Source: an uncultured Peptococcaceae bacterium
GTDB taxonomy: Bacteria; Bacillota; Dehalobacteriia; UBA7702
Direction of reading: 5' to 3'
NCBI GenBank assembly: GCA_937919295.1
Contig: CALFRX010000105.1
Span: forward strand, 1-8,119
DNA: 8,119 nt
This document shows, in pieces, positions 1-7,427 of the stretch. The notes beneath the pieces are model-generated. The model saw only the letters and a list, made by a program, of their open reading frames with translations. It searched no databases and had not been told where the DNA came from. Numbering within the stretch: the stretch's first letter is position 1; every line of letters starts with the position of its first letter. Both the position numbers and the translations under genes were made by a program.

Positions 1-264
1 GCCGACGAGCCCACCGGCGCTCTCGATTCCAAGGCCACCGATCATCTGCTGAAACTCTTTTCCCTGATCAATGAAAAGGGACAGACGATTCTGATGGTGA
101 CCCACAGCATCAAAGCCGCTTCTTCGGCAAACCGAGTTTTGTTCATCAAAGACGGCAAAGTATACCATCAAATTTATCGCGGCAATATGACAAAAGAAGA
201 ACTGTACGCAAAAATCTCCGATACGCTGACCGTTCTTGCCACAGGCGGTGAGGAAAATGCGTAA
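1..264 (+). CDS. ABC transporter ATP-binding protein, BceA/MacB-like (3' part only)
   Basis: This is the last 87 codons of an ABC ATPase gene; the start, Walker A and signature motif lie outside the window. The visible part opens with ADEPTGALDSK, which is the end of Walker B with the catalytic Glu, followed by the D-loop. It continues with the H-loop in ILMVTHS, then a typical VLFIKDGKVY strand. Family knowledge: the EPTGALDS form is characteristic of the MacB/LolD/BceA group, which powers FtsX-type permeases. The stop codon (262-264) lies 8 bases inside the next gene, so the two are translationally coupled and should form one transporter. The BceA assignment rests mainly on the partner permease. 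The ATPase class itself is near certain. Confidence 0.93.
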   Translation, partial: ADEPTGALDSKATDHLLKLFSLINEKGQTILMVTHSIKAASSANRVLFIKDGKVYHQIYRGNMTKEELYAKISDTLTVLATGGEENA

Positions 265-2272
265 ATTTTTTTATGGCAGACTGGCGCTGACGAATTTAAA
301 GAAAAATAGCAAAACCTATCTTCCCTTCCTTTTGACCTGCATCGGCACGGTCATCATGTTTTACAACATCTGCGCCCTCACCTTTCACAGCTCCATCCAG
401 GGCAGCACCGCGGCGATGATGGAAATGGGCATGGAGATCATCGCCATCTTTGCCGTCATCTTCCTGTTTTATACCAACAGTTTCTTGATTAAACGGCGAA
501 AAAAAGAATTCGGTCTCTTCAACATCCTCGGCATGGAGAAAAAGCACATCGGTAAAATCATGGCCTGGGAGACTCTTTACACCGCCTTGATCTCCCTCTT
601 CGGCGGCCTGCTACTGGGAATACTCTTCAGTAAGCTGATCACCCTGTTCCTCTATAAACTCATCAATTTCGACCCCAACATCGGCTTTGCCGTCAGCGGC
701 AAGGGCGTACTTTATACCCTCGTGCTCTTTGGCGCCATTTTTTTCCTGCTGCTTTTAAACAATCTGCGCCACGTGCATACCGCGAACCCCATTGAATTGC
801 TCCAAGGCGGCAACGTCGGCGAAAAAGAGCCGAAAACAAAGTGGCTCATTGCCGTCATCGGTCTGATTGCCCTGAGTATCGGCTACTATCTCGCCTTGCG
901 TATTGAAACGCCCCTGGCTGCCATTAGCTATTTCTTAATCGCGGTGATCGCAGTGATCGTCGGCACCTACTTTCTTTTCACCGCCGGCAGCATCGCCCTT
1001 TTAAAGCTGCTGAAAAAGAACAAGGCGTATTATTATCAAACAAAACACTTCACAACGGTTTCCGGTATGATTTACCGCATGAAACAAAATGCCGCCGGCC
1101 TCGCCAGTATCTGCGTGATGTCCACCATGGTGGTGGTCATGATCTCCACAACAGTTTCCATGTACATCGGTCTCGAAGACTTGCTGACCAATCGTTACCC
1201 CAAAGATTTTGCGCTGACCGCCCAATATACCCCGGAGGATCATTTTGATGCCGACACTTTTTCCGGTCAAGTCGAAAATGTCTTAGCCGACTACCCCGGA
1301 AAAACCGACGATTACAATGCGTATACCTATCTCTCTTTTAACACCGAAAGAAACAACAATCATTTCAGCGCCGGGGACAACGCATATATCAAGGCCGCCG
1401 ACGCGGATGACTTGGCGATTTTGGTGATCACTACCGCAGCGGACTACCAAAAAGCCACCGGCAAAGCCCTCAATCTTACCGATGACCAGATGGCGGTTTA
1501 CGCGGAAAACATGTCATCCACCGCCGACACGATTCAAGTTTTCGACAAGCGTTTTCCGATCAAAGAGAGACTGTTTAAACCCGTTAGTATGGGGAATCCT
1601 GTGGCCTGGCAAGTTGACATCGTGCATTTGATCGTTGCCGACGAAAATGCCCTTAACCGGCTTTATCATGATCAATCCAACGTCTACGGTGATAAGGCCT
1701 CGCCCATCAGCTACGAAGTATCCTTTGATCTTTCGCTGCCGGAGAGCGAAAAAACCGGCTTCAGTCAAACGATCCTGGTGGACAAGATGTATCAAACGTA
1801 CTTCGGCGAGGGTAAAACCTCTTATGAAACATACTATTCTTCAAAGCAACTGAGCCGGTCAAGTTTCTATGAAATATACGGCGGCCTGTTTTTTCTCGGC
1901 ATTTTCCTCGGAACGCTGTTCCTGATGGCAACGGTACTGATCATCTATTATAAACAAATCGTAGAAGGCTTCGACGATAAAGAGCGTTATCATATCATGC
2001 AAAAAGTCGGCATGAGCAAAGAAGAAATCAAGAAATCCGTTCACTCCCAGGTTTTAACGATTTTCGCCCTGCCGCTCATCGTCGCGGCGATTCATGTGAC
2101 CGTCGCCTTCCCTCTGTTCACCAAACTGCTGGCGCTGCTAAGCCTCACCAACGTTCCACTTTTCCTGAAATGCACTATCGTCACAATCCTTATCTTTGCC
2201 GTTGTTTATTCTCTGGTTTACGCCCTGACTGCACGCACTTACTATAAAATCATCAACGGCAAGGACTTTTAA
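257..2272 (+). CDS. BceB/YxdM-type ABC transporter permease (antimicrobial peptide transport/resistance)
   Basis: This is a 671-residue integral membrane protein. I choose ATG 257 (MRKFFYGRLALTNLKKN) over the upstream TTG at 236 because a GGTGAGG ribosome site sits just before it and because family members begin this way. Hydropathy read by eye gives ten membrane segments, near residues 21-43, 57-77, 105-130, 151-171, 196-214, 222-246, 281-303, 543-566, 598-622 and 637-660. A large hydrophilic domain of about 240 residues lies between segments 7 and 8. That topology, the length of about 650-670 residues and the two FtsX-like halves are hallmarks of BceB/VraG/YxdM permeases. Known members remove bacitracin, lantibiotics or similar peptides from the cell envelope and signal to a dedicated BceRS two-component system through the extracellular domain. 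No sensor or regulator gene is in the window; it could lie upstream. The substrate cannot be read from sequence. Confidence 0.93.
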   Translation: MRKFFYGRLALTNLKKNSKTYLPFLLTCIGTVIMFYNICALTFHSSIQGSTAAMMEMGMEIIAIFAVIFLFYTNSFLIKRRKKEFGLFNILGMEKKHIGKIMAWETLYTALISLFGGLLLGILFSKLITLFLYKLINFDPNIGFAVSGKGVLYTLVLFGAIFFLLLLNNLRHVHTANPIELLQGGNVGEKEPKTKWLIAVIGLIALSIGYYLALRIETPLAAISYFLIAVIAVIVGTYFLFTAGSIALLKLLKKNKAYYYQTKHFTTVSGMIYRMKQNAAGLASICVMSTMVVVMISTTVSMYIGLEDLLTNRYPKDFALTAQYTPEDHFDADTFSGQVENVLADYPGKTDDYNAYTYLSFNTERNNNHFSAGDNAYIKAADADDLAILVITTAADYQKATGKALNLTDDQMAVYAENMSSTADTIQVFDKRFPIKERLFKPVSMGNPVAWQVDIVHLIVADENALNRLYHDQSNVYGDKASPISYEVSFDLSLPESEKTGFSQTILVDKMYQTYFGEGKTSYETYYSSKQLSRSSFYEIYGGLFFLGIFLGTLFLMATVLIIYYKQIVEGFDDKERYHIMQKVGMSKEEIKKSVHSQVLTIFALPLIVAAIHVTVAFPLFTKLLALLSLTNVPLFLKCTIVTILIFAVVYSLVYALTARTYYKIINGKDF

Positions 2273-2291
2273 AAAGCACTATAAAAATGAA

Positions 2292-2323
2292 AGATCCGGT
2301 ATCCTTTTGAGGATACCGGATCT
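2292..2323. terminator. Bidirectional intrinsic terminator between convergent operons
   Basis: This is a perfect 13-bp inverted repeat, AGATCCGGTATCC / GGATACCGGATCT, with a 6-nt loop (TTTTGA). It lies 19 bases after the permease stop and 5 bases after the cyclophilin stop on the other strand. On the - strand it is followed by a T-rich tract (TTCATTTTTAT), and on the + strand by CTGCTTT. It is well placed to end both converging transcripts. The tails are imperfect, so the efficiency in each direction is inferred. Confidence 0.88.
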
Positions 2324-2328
2324 CTGCT

Positions 2329-2799
2329 TTAATCTATCGTTACTTTTTTGATTTTCTGTTCCTTTAAGGGTCTGTCCGTGGCGTCCACTTCCGTGGAAGC
2401 GATTTCGTCCACGACGTCTATTCCTTCCACAACCTTGCCGAAGGCGGCGTAACCGCCGTCAAGATGAGGCGAGTCTTTGTGCATAATAAAGAACTGGGAA
2501 CCACCGGAGTTGGGGTTCATGGCCCTGGCCATGGAGATAACACCCCGTTCATGTTTAATGGGATTGTCAAAACCGTTCTGGGCAAATTCGCCGGTAATCG
2601 AATAACCGGGACCACCCATACCGGTACCGTCGGGGCAGCCGCCCTGAATCATAAAGCCCTTGATGACTCTATGAAAGATCAAACCGTCATAAAATCCTTC
2701 TTTGACGAGTTTTTCGAAATTTTCCACTGTTTTCGGTGCGGCGGATGCATTGAGTTCTAACACGATCTTGCCGCCGTTTTCCATTTCAATGGTTACCAT
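2329..2799 (-). CDS. Cyclophilin-type peptidyl-prolyl cis-trans isomerase
   Basis: This 156-residue single-domain cyclophilin catalyses cis-trans isomerisation of Xaa-Pro bonds and helps protein folding. No signal peptide is visible, so it should be cytoplasmic. The active-site strand FHRVIKGFMIQGG (residues 42-54) carries the catalytic Arg44, Phe49 and Gln52. SQFFIM (101-106) supplies the Gln102 and Phe104 equivalents, and HLDGGYAAFGKV (112-123) closes the pocket. The residue matching Trp121 of human CypA is His112, as often seen in cyclosporin-insensitive bacterial enzymes, so weak cyclosporin binding is likely (inference). A GAGGT ribosome site precedes the ATG by 6 nt. The gene starts 44 bp after the CooC-like gene with no terminator between them, so co-transcription is likely, and a strong hairpin follows its stop. 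Length is normal for short bacterial PpiB-like proteins. Confidence 0.96.
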   Translation of the reverse strand: MVTIEMENGGKIVLELNASAAPKTVENFEKLVKEGFYDGLIFHRVIKGFMIQGGCPDGTGMGGPGYSITGEFAQNGFDNPIKHERGVISMARAMNPNSGGSQFFIMHKDSPHLDGGYAAFGKVVEGIDVVDEIASTEVDATDRPLKEQKIKKVTID

Positions 2800-2843
2800 A
2801 ATTTTACCTCATTATTTCTTTTTGCATGATTGAAGTTTTGCGA

Positions 2844-3611
2844 TTAAAGTTCAAGCTTTTCCATGATTTCCCGAAACGCTATTTTTACCGGGGAATCTTC
2901 GGGTAACTTTATAATGGCTTTCCCTTCACAATCATATTCATACACCAGTTCATCGTCGGGTATGACGCCGAGCAGATCCAATTTACTGTTGGCGATTTCC
3001 TCTTTTGTCCCCGCGTTTAAAACACCGTTGGGAGCTCTGTTTACAACGAGTCCCATCTTCCCGGGACGGACTTCCATTTCCTCCGTGAGCTCGGCGATGC
3101 GAGCCGCCGCCTGAATACCCCGTCTGGAGCAGTCGCTCACCAAAATCACGGTGTCAATATGGGGTAAGAGACCGCGGCTGATATGCTCCATACCGGCCTC
3201 GTTATCAACAACTACGTAGGGATAATTTTGCTGGATCGACATAATCTGCCGCTGCAACAAACCATTGACAAAACAATAGCAGCCCTGTCCCTGGGAACGG
3301 CCCATGACCAGCAGGTCAAAATCGTCCTCCTCGGTGAGGGCGGCGAAAACTTCCTTTTCCGCGTACACGTCCTTGGACACCGTAGAGGGCACCTCGCTTT
3401 TCAGGGAGGCCGCTTTTTTCATTTTTTCACGGATTTCACCTAAGGTTTGCTGGGCTTCTACGCCGAGGACTTCGTTGAGATTGGAGTTGGAGTCGGCATC
3501 CACCGCCAATACAGGCGATTTACCGTTTTCCTTTAAATACTGGATCAATAAACCACACAGCGTGGTTTTACCAACGCCGCCTTTTCCAGCCACTGCGATT
3601 ACATGTGACAT
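2844..3611 (-). CDS. cooC: CooC/AcsF-type nickel-insertion ATPase (CO dehydrogenase maturation factor family)
   Basis: This 255-residue P-loop ATPase belongs to the MinD/SIMIBI class. A deviant Walker A, GKGGVGKTT, lies at residues 9-17, a switch I region with DADSNSNL at 38-45, and the Walker B region VVVDNEAGMEHISR at 133-146. The diagnostic element is Cys111-Tyr-Cys113 in GQGCYCFVNGLLQ. In CooC of Carboxydothermus this CXC pair binds metal at the dimer interface, and the family loads nickel into the C-cluster of CO dehydrogenase or the A-cluster of acetyl-CoA synthase. VDNEAGMEHISR is likewise typical of CooC/AcsF and not of MinD. A strong GGAGGTGG ribosome site fixes the ATG at 3611. No CO dehydrogenase or acetyl-CoA synthase gene is in the window, so the client is unknown. 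It lies 79 bp after the HAD gene and 44 bp before the cyclophilin gene, on the same strand. The family is confident; the exact paralogue (CooC or AcsF) is not. Confidence 0.88.
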   Translation of the reverse strand: MSHVIAVAGKGGVGKTTLCGLLIQYLKENGKSPVLAVDADSNSNLNEVLGVEAQQTLGEIREKMKKAASLKSEVPSTVSKDVYAEKEVFAALTEEDDFDLLVMGRSQGQGCYCFVNGLLQRQIMSIQQNYPYVVVDNEAGMEHISRGLLPHIDTVILVSDCSRRGIQAAARIAELTEEMEVRPGKMGLVVNRAPNGVLNAGTKEEIANSKLDLLGVIPDDELVYEYDCEGKAIIKLPEDSPVKIAFREIMEKLEL

Positions 3612-3690
3612 AATTCCACCTCCGTACTTATATTTCTGCTTATATTTTACAACGGCTTCCTTTCACTGTCTATTAAAAAAACGCTGGGAT

Positions 3691-4341
3691 TTATGAAGAT
3701 TCCGTCGTTTTCAGCAGATCGCGATAACTCCTTATAAAGCGGTCGCAATACCTATCCGCAAAGCCTTCCGGAAAGTCCTGCCAAGGATCTTCAATGCCGT
3801 AGCAGGTGAAACCAGCCTTCTTCGCCGTGATCAGACAGTAAGCGGCATCCTCAAAGACCACTGTCTCGGCCTTTTTCACATTCATCTTTTTCAAGCAATG
3901 TTCATAGATGACAGGTTCTGTTTTGGAAGCGCCGACTTCCGGGACGGTAGCGATGAAATTAAAATAATCGAAGATTCTTAGCCGCTTTAGCACGGCTTCC
4001 ACCATATAACGCTCGGTCAGCGTGGCCACACACATCATCACCCCGTCAGCTTTCAGCTGGGCGAGATACTCCTCCACATAGGGTTTCAGCGTGATTTCCG
4101 TACAATAAAGATTGTAGATAAAGGCTTCCAGGGCCTCGTGAAGCTCCTCCCCGGTTTTCCCCAAATCCGTATGAGCGGCCACATAAGCCGTGGCCTCGGA
4201 AAAATACATAGTGGAGGTGATACGGTTCAACTCCTCGTAATTGGGTATATTCAGTTGTTTTAAATACTTGGTCAGAACCGTCCGCCACATCCACATGGAA
4301 TCCAGGAGGGTTCCGTCCATATCAAATATTGCTGCTTTCAT
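3691..4341 (-). CDS. HAD-superfamily hydrolase (beta-phosphoglucomutase/phosphatase-like)
   Basis: This 216-residue haloacid dehalogenase-type protein is probably a small-molecule phosphatase. All four HAD motifs are present: motif I DMDGTLLD (residues 7-14; nucleophile Asp7, acid/base Asp9), motif II Thr107 in CVATLTERY, motif III Lys140 in GASKTEP, and motif IV Glu164-Asp165 in VVFEDAAY. An alpha-helical cap of the beta-phosphoglucomutase type lies between motifs I and II (about 15-85). The DSMWMW stretch after motif I is common in a group of uncharacterised clostridial-type HAD phosphatases. The substrate cannot be predicted. The start is fixed by motif I, only 6 residues downstream. No Shine-Dalgarno sequence is visible upstream; instead a GC-rich hairpin ends 11 nt before the ATG. 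A groEL-side terminator precedes the gene, so it probably has its own promoter, though I found no convincing one. Confidence 0.93.
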   Translation of the reverse strand: MKAAIFDMDGTLLDSMWMWRTVLTKYLKQLNIPNYEELNRITSTMYFSEATAYVAAHTDLGKTGEELHEALEAFIYNLYCTEITLKPYVEEYLAQLKADGVMMCVATLTERYMVEAVLKRLRIFDYFNFIATVPEVGASKTEPVIYEHCLKKMNVKKAETVVFEDAAYCLITAKKAGFTCYGIEDPWQDFPEGFADRYCDRFIRSYRDLLKTTESS

Positions 4342-4352
4342 ATGTTAAAAGG

Positions 4353-4372
4353 GCGGCAGCATATACTGCCGC
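4353..4372 (-). other. GC-rich hairpin just upstream of the HAD gene start
   Basis: A perfect 7-bp stem (GCGGCAG / CTGCCGC) with a 6-nt loop is followed, reading the - strand, by CCCTTTTAACAT and then the ATG of the HAD gene. The stem plus short T-run resembles a weak intrinsic terminator. Its position, where a ribosome site should be, also allows a role in translation control. Both roles are inference. Confidence 0.5.
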
Positions 4373-4473
4373 TGCAAAATACGCGTAAGCGGATTTCGGG
4401 CTACATGAAGATAGGCTGTTGAGAAAAGCCGTGTGCCTGTTAAATGAAAAGCGGCACAAGGCAAAACCGGGAC

Positions 4474-4522
4474 AAAAGCCCGGGCTCACCGCGTACAAGA
4501 GTACACGGGAGTCTGGGCTTTT
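4474..4522. terminator. Large stem-loop terminator downstream of groEL
   Basis: The outer arms AAAAGCCC / GGGCTTTT (4474-4481 and 4515-4522) enclose an imperfect stem capped by GTAC pairs around a 4-nt loop. It begins 40 bases after the groEL stop. On the - strand the structure ends in GGGCTTTT; on the + strand it ends in GGGCTTTTT followed by GTTCG, so it can act both ways. A second, overlapping short hairpin (CCGGG 4467-4471 with CCCGG 4479-4483) is followed on the - strand by TTTT. The two hairpins share bases and are mutually exclusive. Confidence 0.75.
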
Positions 4523-4562
4523 TGTTCGTTTAAGCCATAGGCGTCTAATCGTTATTTTTGAA

Positions 4563-6188
<1,626 letters not shown>

Positions 6189-6216
6189 TTTATAACTTTC
6201 CTCCTGTTTCTATATA

Positions 6217-6480
6217 TTAGCCTACGATTGCAAGTACGTCGTTGATTTCGACGATGAGATACTTTTTGTCATCCAGCTTCACTTCGGTACCGGCAAATTT
6301 CGAATAAATGACTTTGTCACCGGCTTTGACATCTTCTACCTTGGCGCCGACGGCAACGACGACAGCTTCAAGAGGCTTTTCTTTCGCGGTTTCAGGCACA
6401 TACAGTCCGCTTTGGGTTTTTTCTTCTTTGACCTGAGGGATTTCCAATAATACTCTTTCACCTAAGGGTTTGACACTCAT
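6217..6480 (-). CDS. groES: Co-chaperonin GroES (Hsp10), unusually short
   Basis: This 87-residue co-chaperonin forms the heptameric lid of the GroEL chamber. It begins MSVKPLGERVLLEIP. The mobile loop, EEKTQSGLYVPETAKEKP (about residues 19-36), carries the hydrophobic LYV triplet that docks onto GroEL. The end, YLIVEINDVLAIVG, is typical. Most bacterial GroES proteins have about 94-97 residues. The missing part is between AVVVAVGAKVEDV and KAGDKVIYSKFAGTEV, where others have a longer stretch forming the beta-hairpin roof of the dome. A strong AAGGAGG ribosome site (6488-6494) lies 7 nt before the ATG. It is the first gene of the groESL operon, and its 5' leader contains the CIRCE operator. 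Confidence 0.98.
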   Translation of the reverse strand: MSVKPLGERVLLEIPQVKEEKTQSGLYVPETAKEKPLEAVVVAVGAKVEDVKAGDKVIYSKFAGTEVKLDDKKYLIVEINDVLAIVG

Positions 6481-6521
6481 GATGAATCCTCCTTAAATTA
6501 TTTCATTTTTTAGCCAATTTA

Positions 6522-6548
6522 TTAGCACTCACTTTATCCGAGTGCTAA
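6522..6548 (-). promoter_or_regulatory. CIRCE operator (HrcA binding site) of groESL
   Basis: The sequence is TTAGCACTC, a 9-nt spacer, then GAGTGCTAA: an exact match to the CIRCE consensus. It lies immediately downstream of the -10 box and upstream of the groES ribosome site. HrcA is known to bind this inverted repeat and repress groESL until heat or misfolded proteins occupy GroEL. The hrcA gene itself is not in the window. Confidence 0.98.
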
Positions 6549-6553
6549 TAAAT

Positions 6554-6581
6554 ATTATACATCCTTTTCTTCTCTTGTCAA
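6554..6581 (-). promoter_or_regulatory. Sigma-A promoter of groESL
   Basis: Reading the - strand, a perfect -35 box TTGACA (6576-6581) and a perfect -10 box TATAAT (6554-6559) are separated by 16 bp. Transcription should start about 6547, inside the first CIRCE arm, so bound HrcA would block initiation. The fully consensus boxes fit a strong promoter held down by a repressor. Confidence 0.92.
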
Positions 6582-6586
6582 GAGAA
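6570..6586. promoter_or_regulatory. Perfect 17-nt palindrome over the groESL -35 box
   Basis: TTCTCTTGTCAAGAGAA has 8-bp arms around a single central base and contains the whole -35 hexamer. It is not followed by a T-run in either direction, so it does not look like a terminator. It could be an operator for a second regulator. It does not resemble the CtsR heptad repeat or the Gram-positive LexA box. The function is inferred from position only. Confidence 0.45.
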
Positions 6587-6615
6587 AAAAGCATTTTTTC
6601 TTGATGAAATTCTCT

Positions 6616-7176
6616 CTAACGAATATGATATACAGCGTCTTCCGTTACAATGACATCCACGGGAAAATCATGTTCCTCGGCATATACATTGTCTTTCATC
6701 TGCAATTCGTAACAAACCGCAATTTTACGACAGGAAGGTTTTGTTTTCGGCAAAAAGCGATCATAATAGCCGCCGCCGAAGCCCAGGCGATTCCCCTTTT
6801 CGTCAAAGCCGACGCCGGGCACGATCACCGCGTCAAGGTCTTTGGCATCGATCAATTGACGCCCCTCCTCCTTGGGTACTAAAATATCGTATTTCCCGAC
6901 CTCCAGATCTTGGTCAAGATCTCTGATCCGGGCCGGACGGATTTCCGTCTTTGTAACGCAGACAGGGGCGTATACGGCAATGTTTTTTTTCAGCAGATAA
7001 CGGATATAATCCCAAATATCACATTCCGACCCTGCCGGTAAAAAGACCATCACCGCGGAAAAATCGGTCAGCGCCGCAAGGGTTGCGTTGATTTTTGCGC
7101 TTTTGGCCTTTGCCTCGTCTTCGGAGATGCTGTCTCGATGGTTAAGTATTTGCTCTCTCAATTCTTTTTTTGTCAT
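6616..7176 (-). CDS. 5-formyltetrahydrofolate cyclo-ligase (MTHFS)
   Basis: This 186-residue cytoplasmic enzyme converts 5-formyl-THF to 5,10-methenyl-THF using ATP, returning a dead-end folate to the one-carbon pool. The diagnostic C-terminal block is present: VPGVGFDEKG (119-128), then RLGFGGGYYDRFL (130-142), which binds ATP phosphate and substrate. The N-terminal KKELREQIL helix and the PAGSECD segment (47-53) also fit. I prefer ATG 7176 over the in-frame GTG at 7185, because AGGGTGG then sits 5 nt upstream as the ribosome site and MTKKELR matches family starts. It is divergent from nothing: tsaD lies upstream on the same strand across a gap of about 300 bp, and groES starts downstream from its own promoter. 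A small A/T-rich hairpin (about 6584-6600) after the stop is not a convincing terminator. Confidence 0.95.
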   Translation of the reverse strand: MTKKELREQILNHRDSISEDEAKAKSAKINATLAALTDFSAVMVFLPAGSECDIWDYIRYLLKKNIAVYAPVCVTKTEIRPARIRDLDQDLEVGKYDILVPKEEGRQLIDAKDLDAVIVPGVGFDEKGNRLGFGGGYYDRFLPKTKPSCRKIAVCYELQMKDNVYAEEHDFPVDVIVTEDAVYHIR

Positions 7177-7235
7177 AATTTCCACCCTGCCGTTTCCTTT
7201 TGCATGATGCGCACAGTTATTTTTAAAATGTATAT

Positions 7236-7427
7236 TTAAACAAATATTATGCTTCTCTTAGCAGGCACTATTAAAACACCAGCACAGAAGTAACACTTTT
7301 CGTATAATCCTTCTACCAGCGCCTTGTCTTTCCCCGCATTTAAGTTATCCACAATCCATGACATGATTTCATTTTTTATACCGACCAAAACAAGAGTTAT
7401 CAAAAAAATTATACACATTGTCCACAT
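7236..7427 (-). CDS. Doubtful small ORF, 63 codons, one possible membrane segment
   Basis: I do not recognise this product. The N-terminus (MWTMCIIFLITLVLVGIKNEI) is hydrophobic and could be one membrane helix. A mixed-charge segment follows (NAGKDKALVEGLYEK), then a CYFC pair and a hydrophobic C-terminus. It is the only sizeable - strand ORF in the gap between tsaD and the cyclo-ligase gene and has the same orientation as both. Against it: no Shine-Dalgarno sequence precedes ATG 7427 or the internal ATG at residue 22, and the DNA also carries DnaA-box-like sequences that may be the real reason for its composition. It may be a gene, a remnant or chance. Confidence 0.25.
   Translation of the reverse strand: MWTMCIIFLITLVLVGIKNEIMSWIVDNLNAGKDKALVEGLYEKCYFCAGVLIVPAKRSIIFV
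7246..7274 (-). promoter_or_regulatory. Candidate promoter for the formyl-THF cyclo-ligase gene
   Basis: Reading the - strand, TTAATA (7269-7274, 4 of 6 matches to the -35 consensus) and CATAAT (7246-7251, 5 of 6 matches to the -10 consensus) are separated by 17 bp. This would give a leader of about 60 nt before ATG 7176. It overlaps the end of a doubtful small ORF. Support is moderate at best in an AT-rich stretch. Confidence 0.35.

Noticed and set aside
236..256. Upstream TTG start extending the permease by 7 residues (MPQAVRK)
   Set aside because: The extension lies wholly inside the ATPase gene, lacks family similarity, and would swallow the GGTGAGG ribosome site that serves ATG 257.
4046..4294. 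82-codon - strand frame inside the HAD gene
   Set aside because: It is an out-of-frame shadow of a gene whose four catalytic motifs are all in the other frame.
6584..6600. GAAAAAA/TTTTTTC hairpin as a terminator for the folate cyclo-ligase gene
   Set aside because: The stem is almost only A-T pairs and no T-run follows it on the - strand, so it is too weak to call.
7177..7185. GTG 7185 as the start of the folate cyclo-ligase
   Set aside because: ATG 7176 has AGGGTGG at good spacing and gives the usual N-terminus; the GTG lies within that ribosome site.
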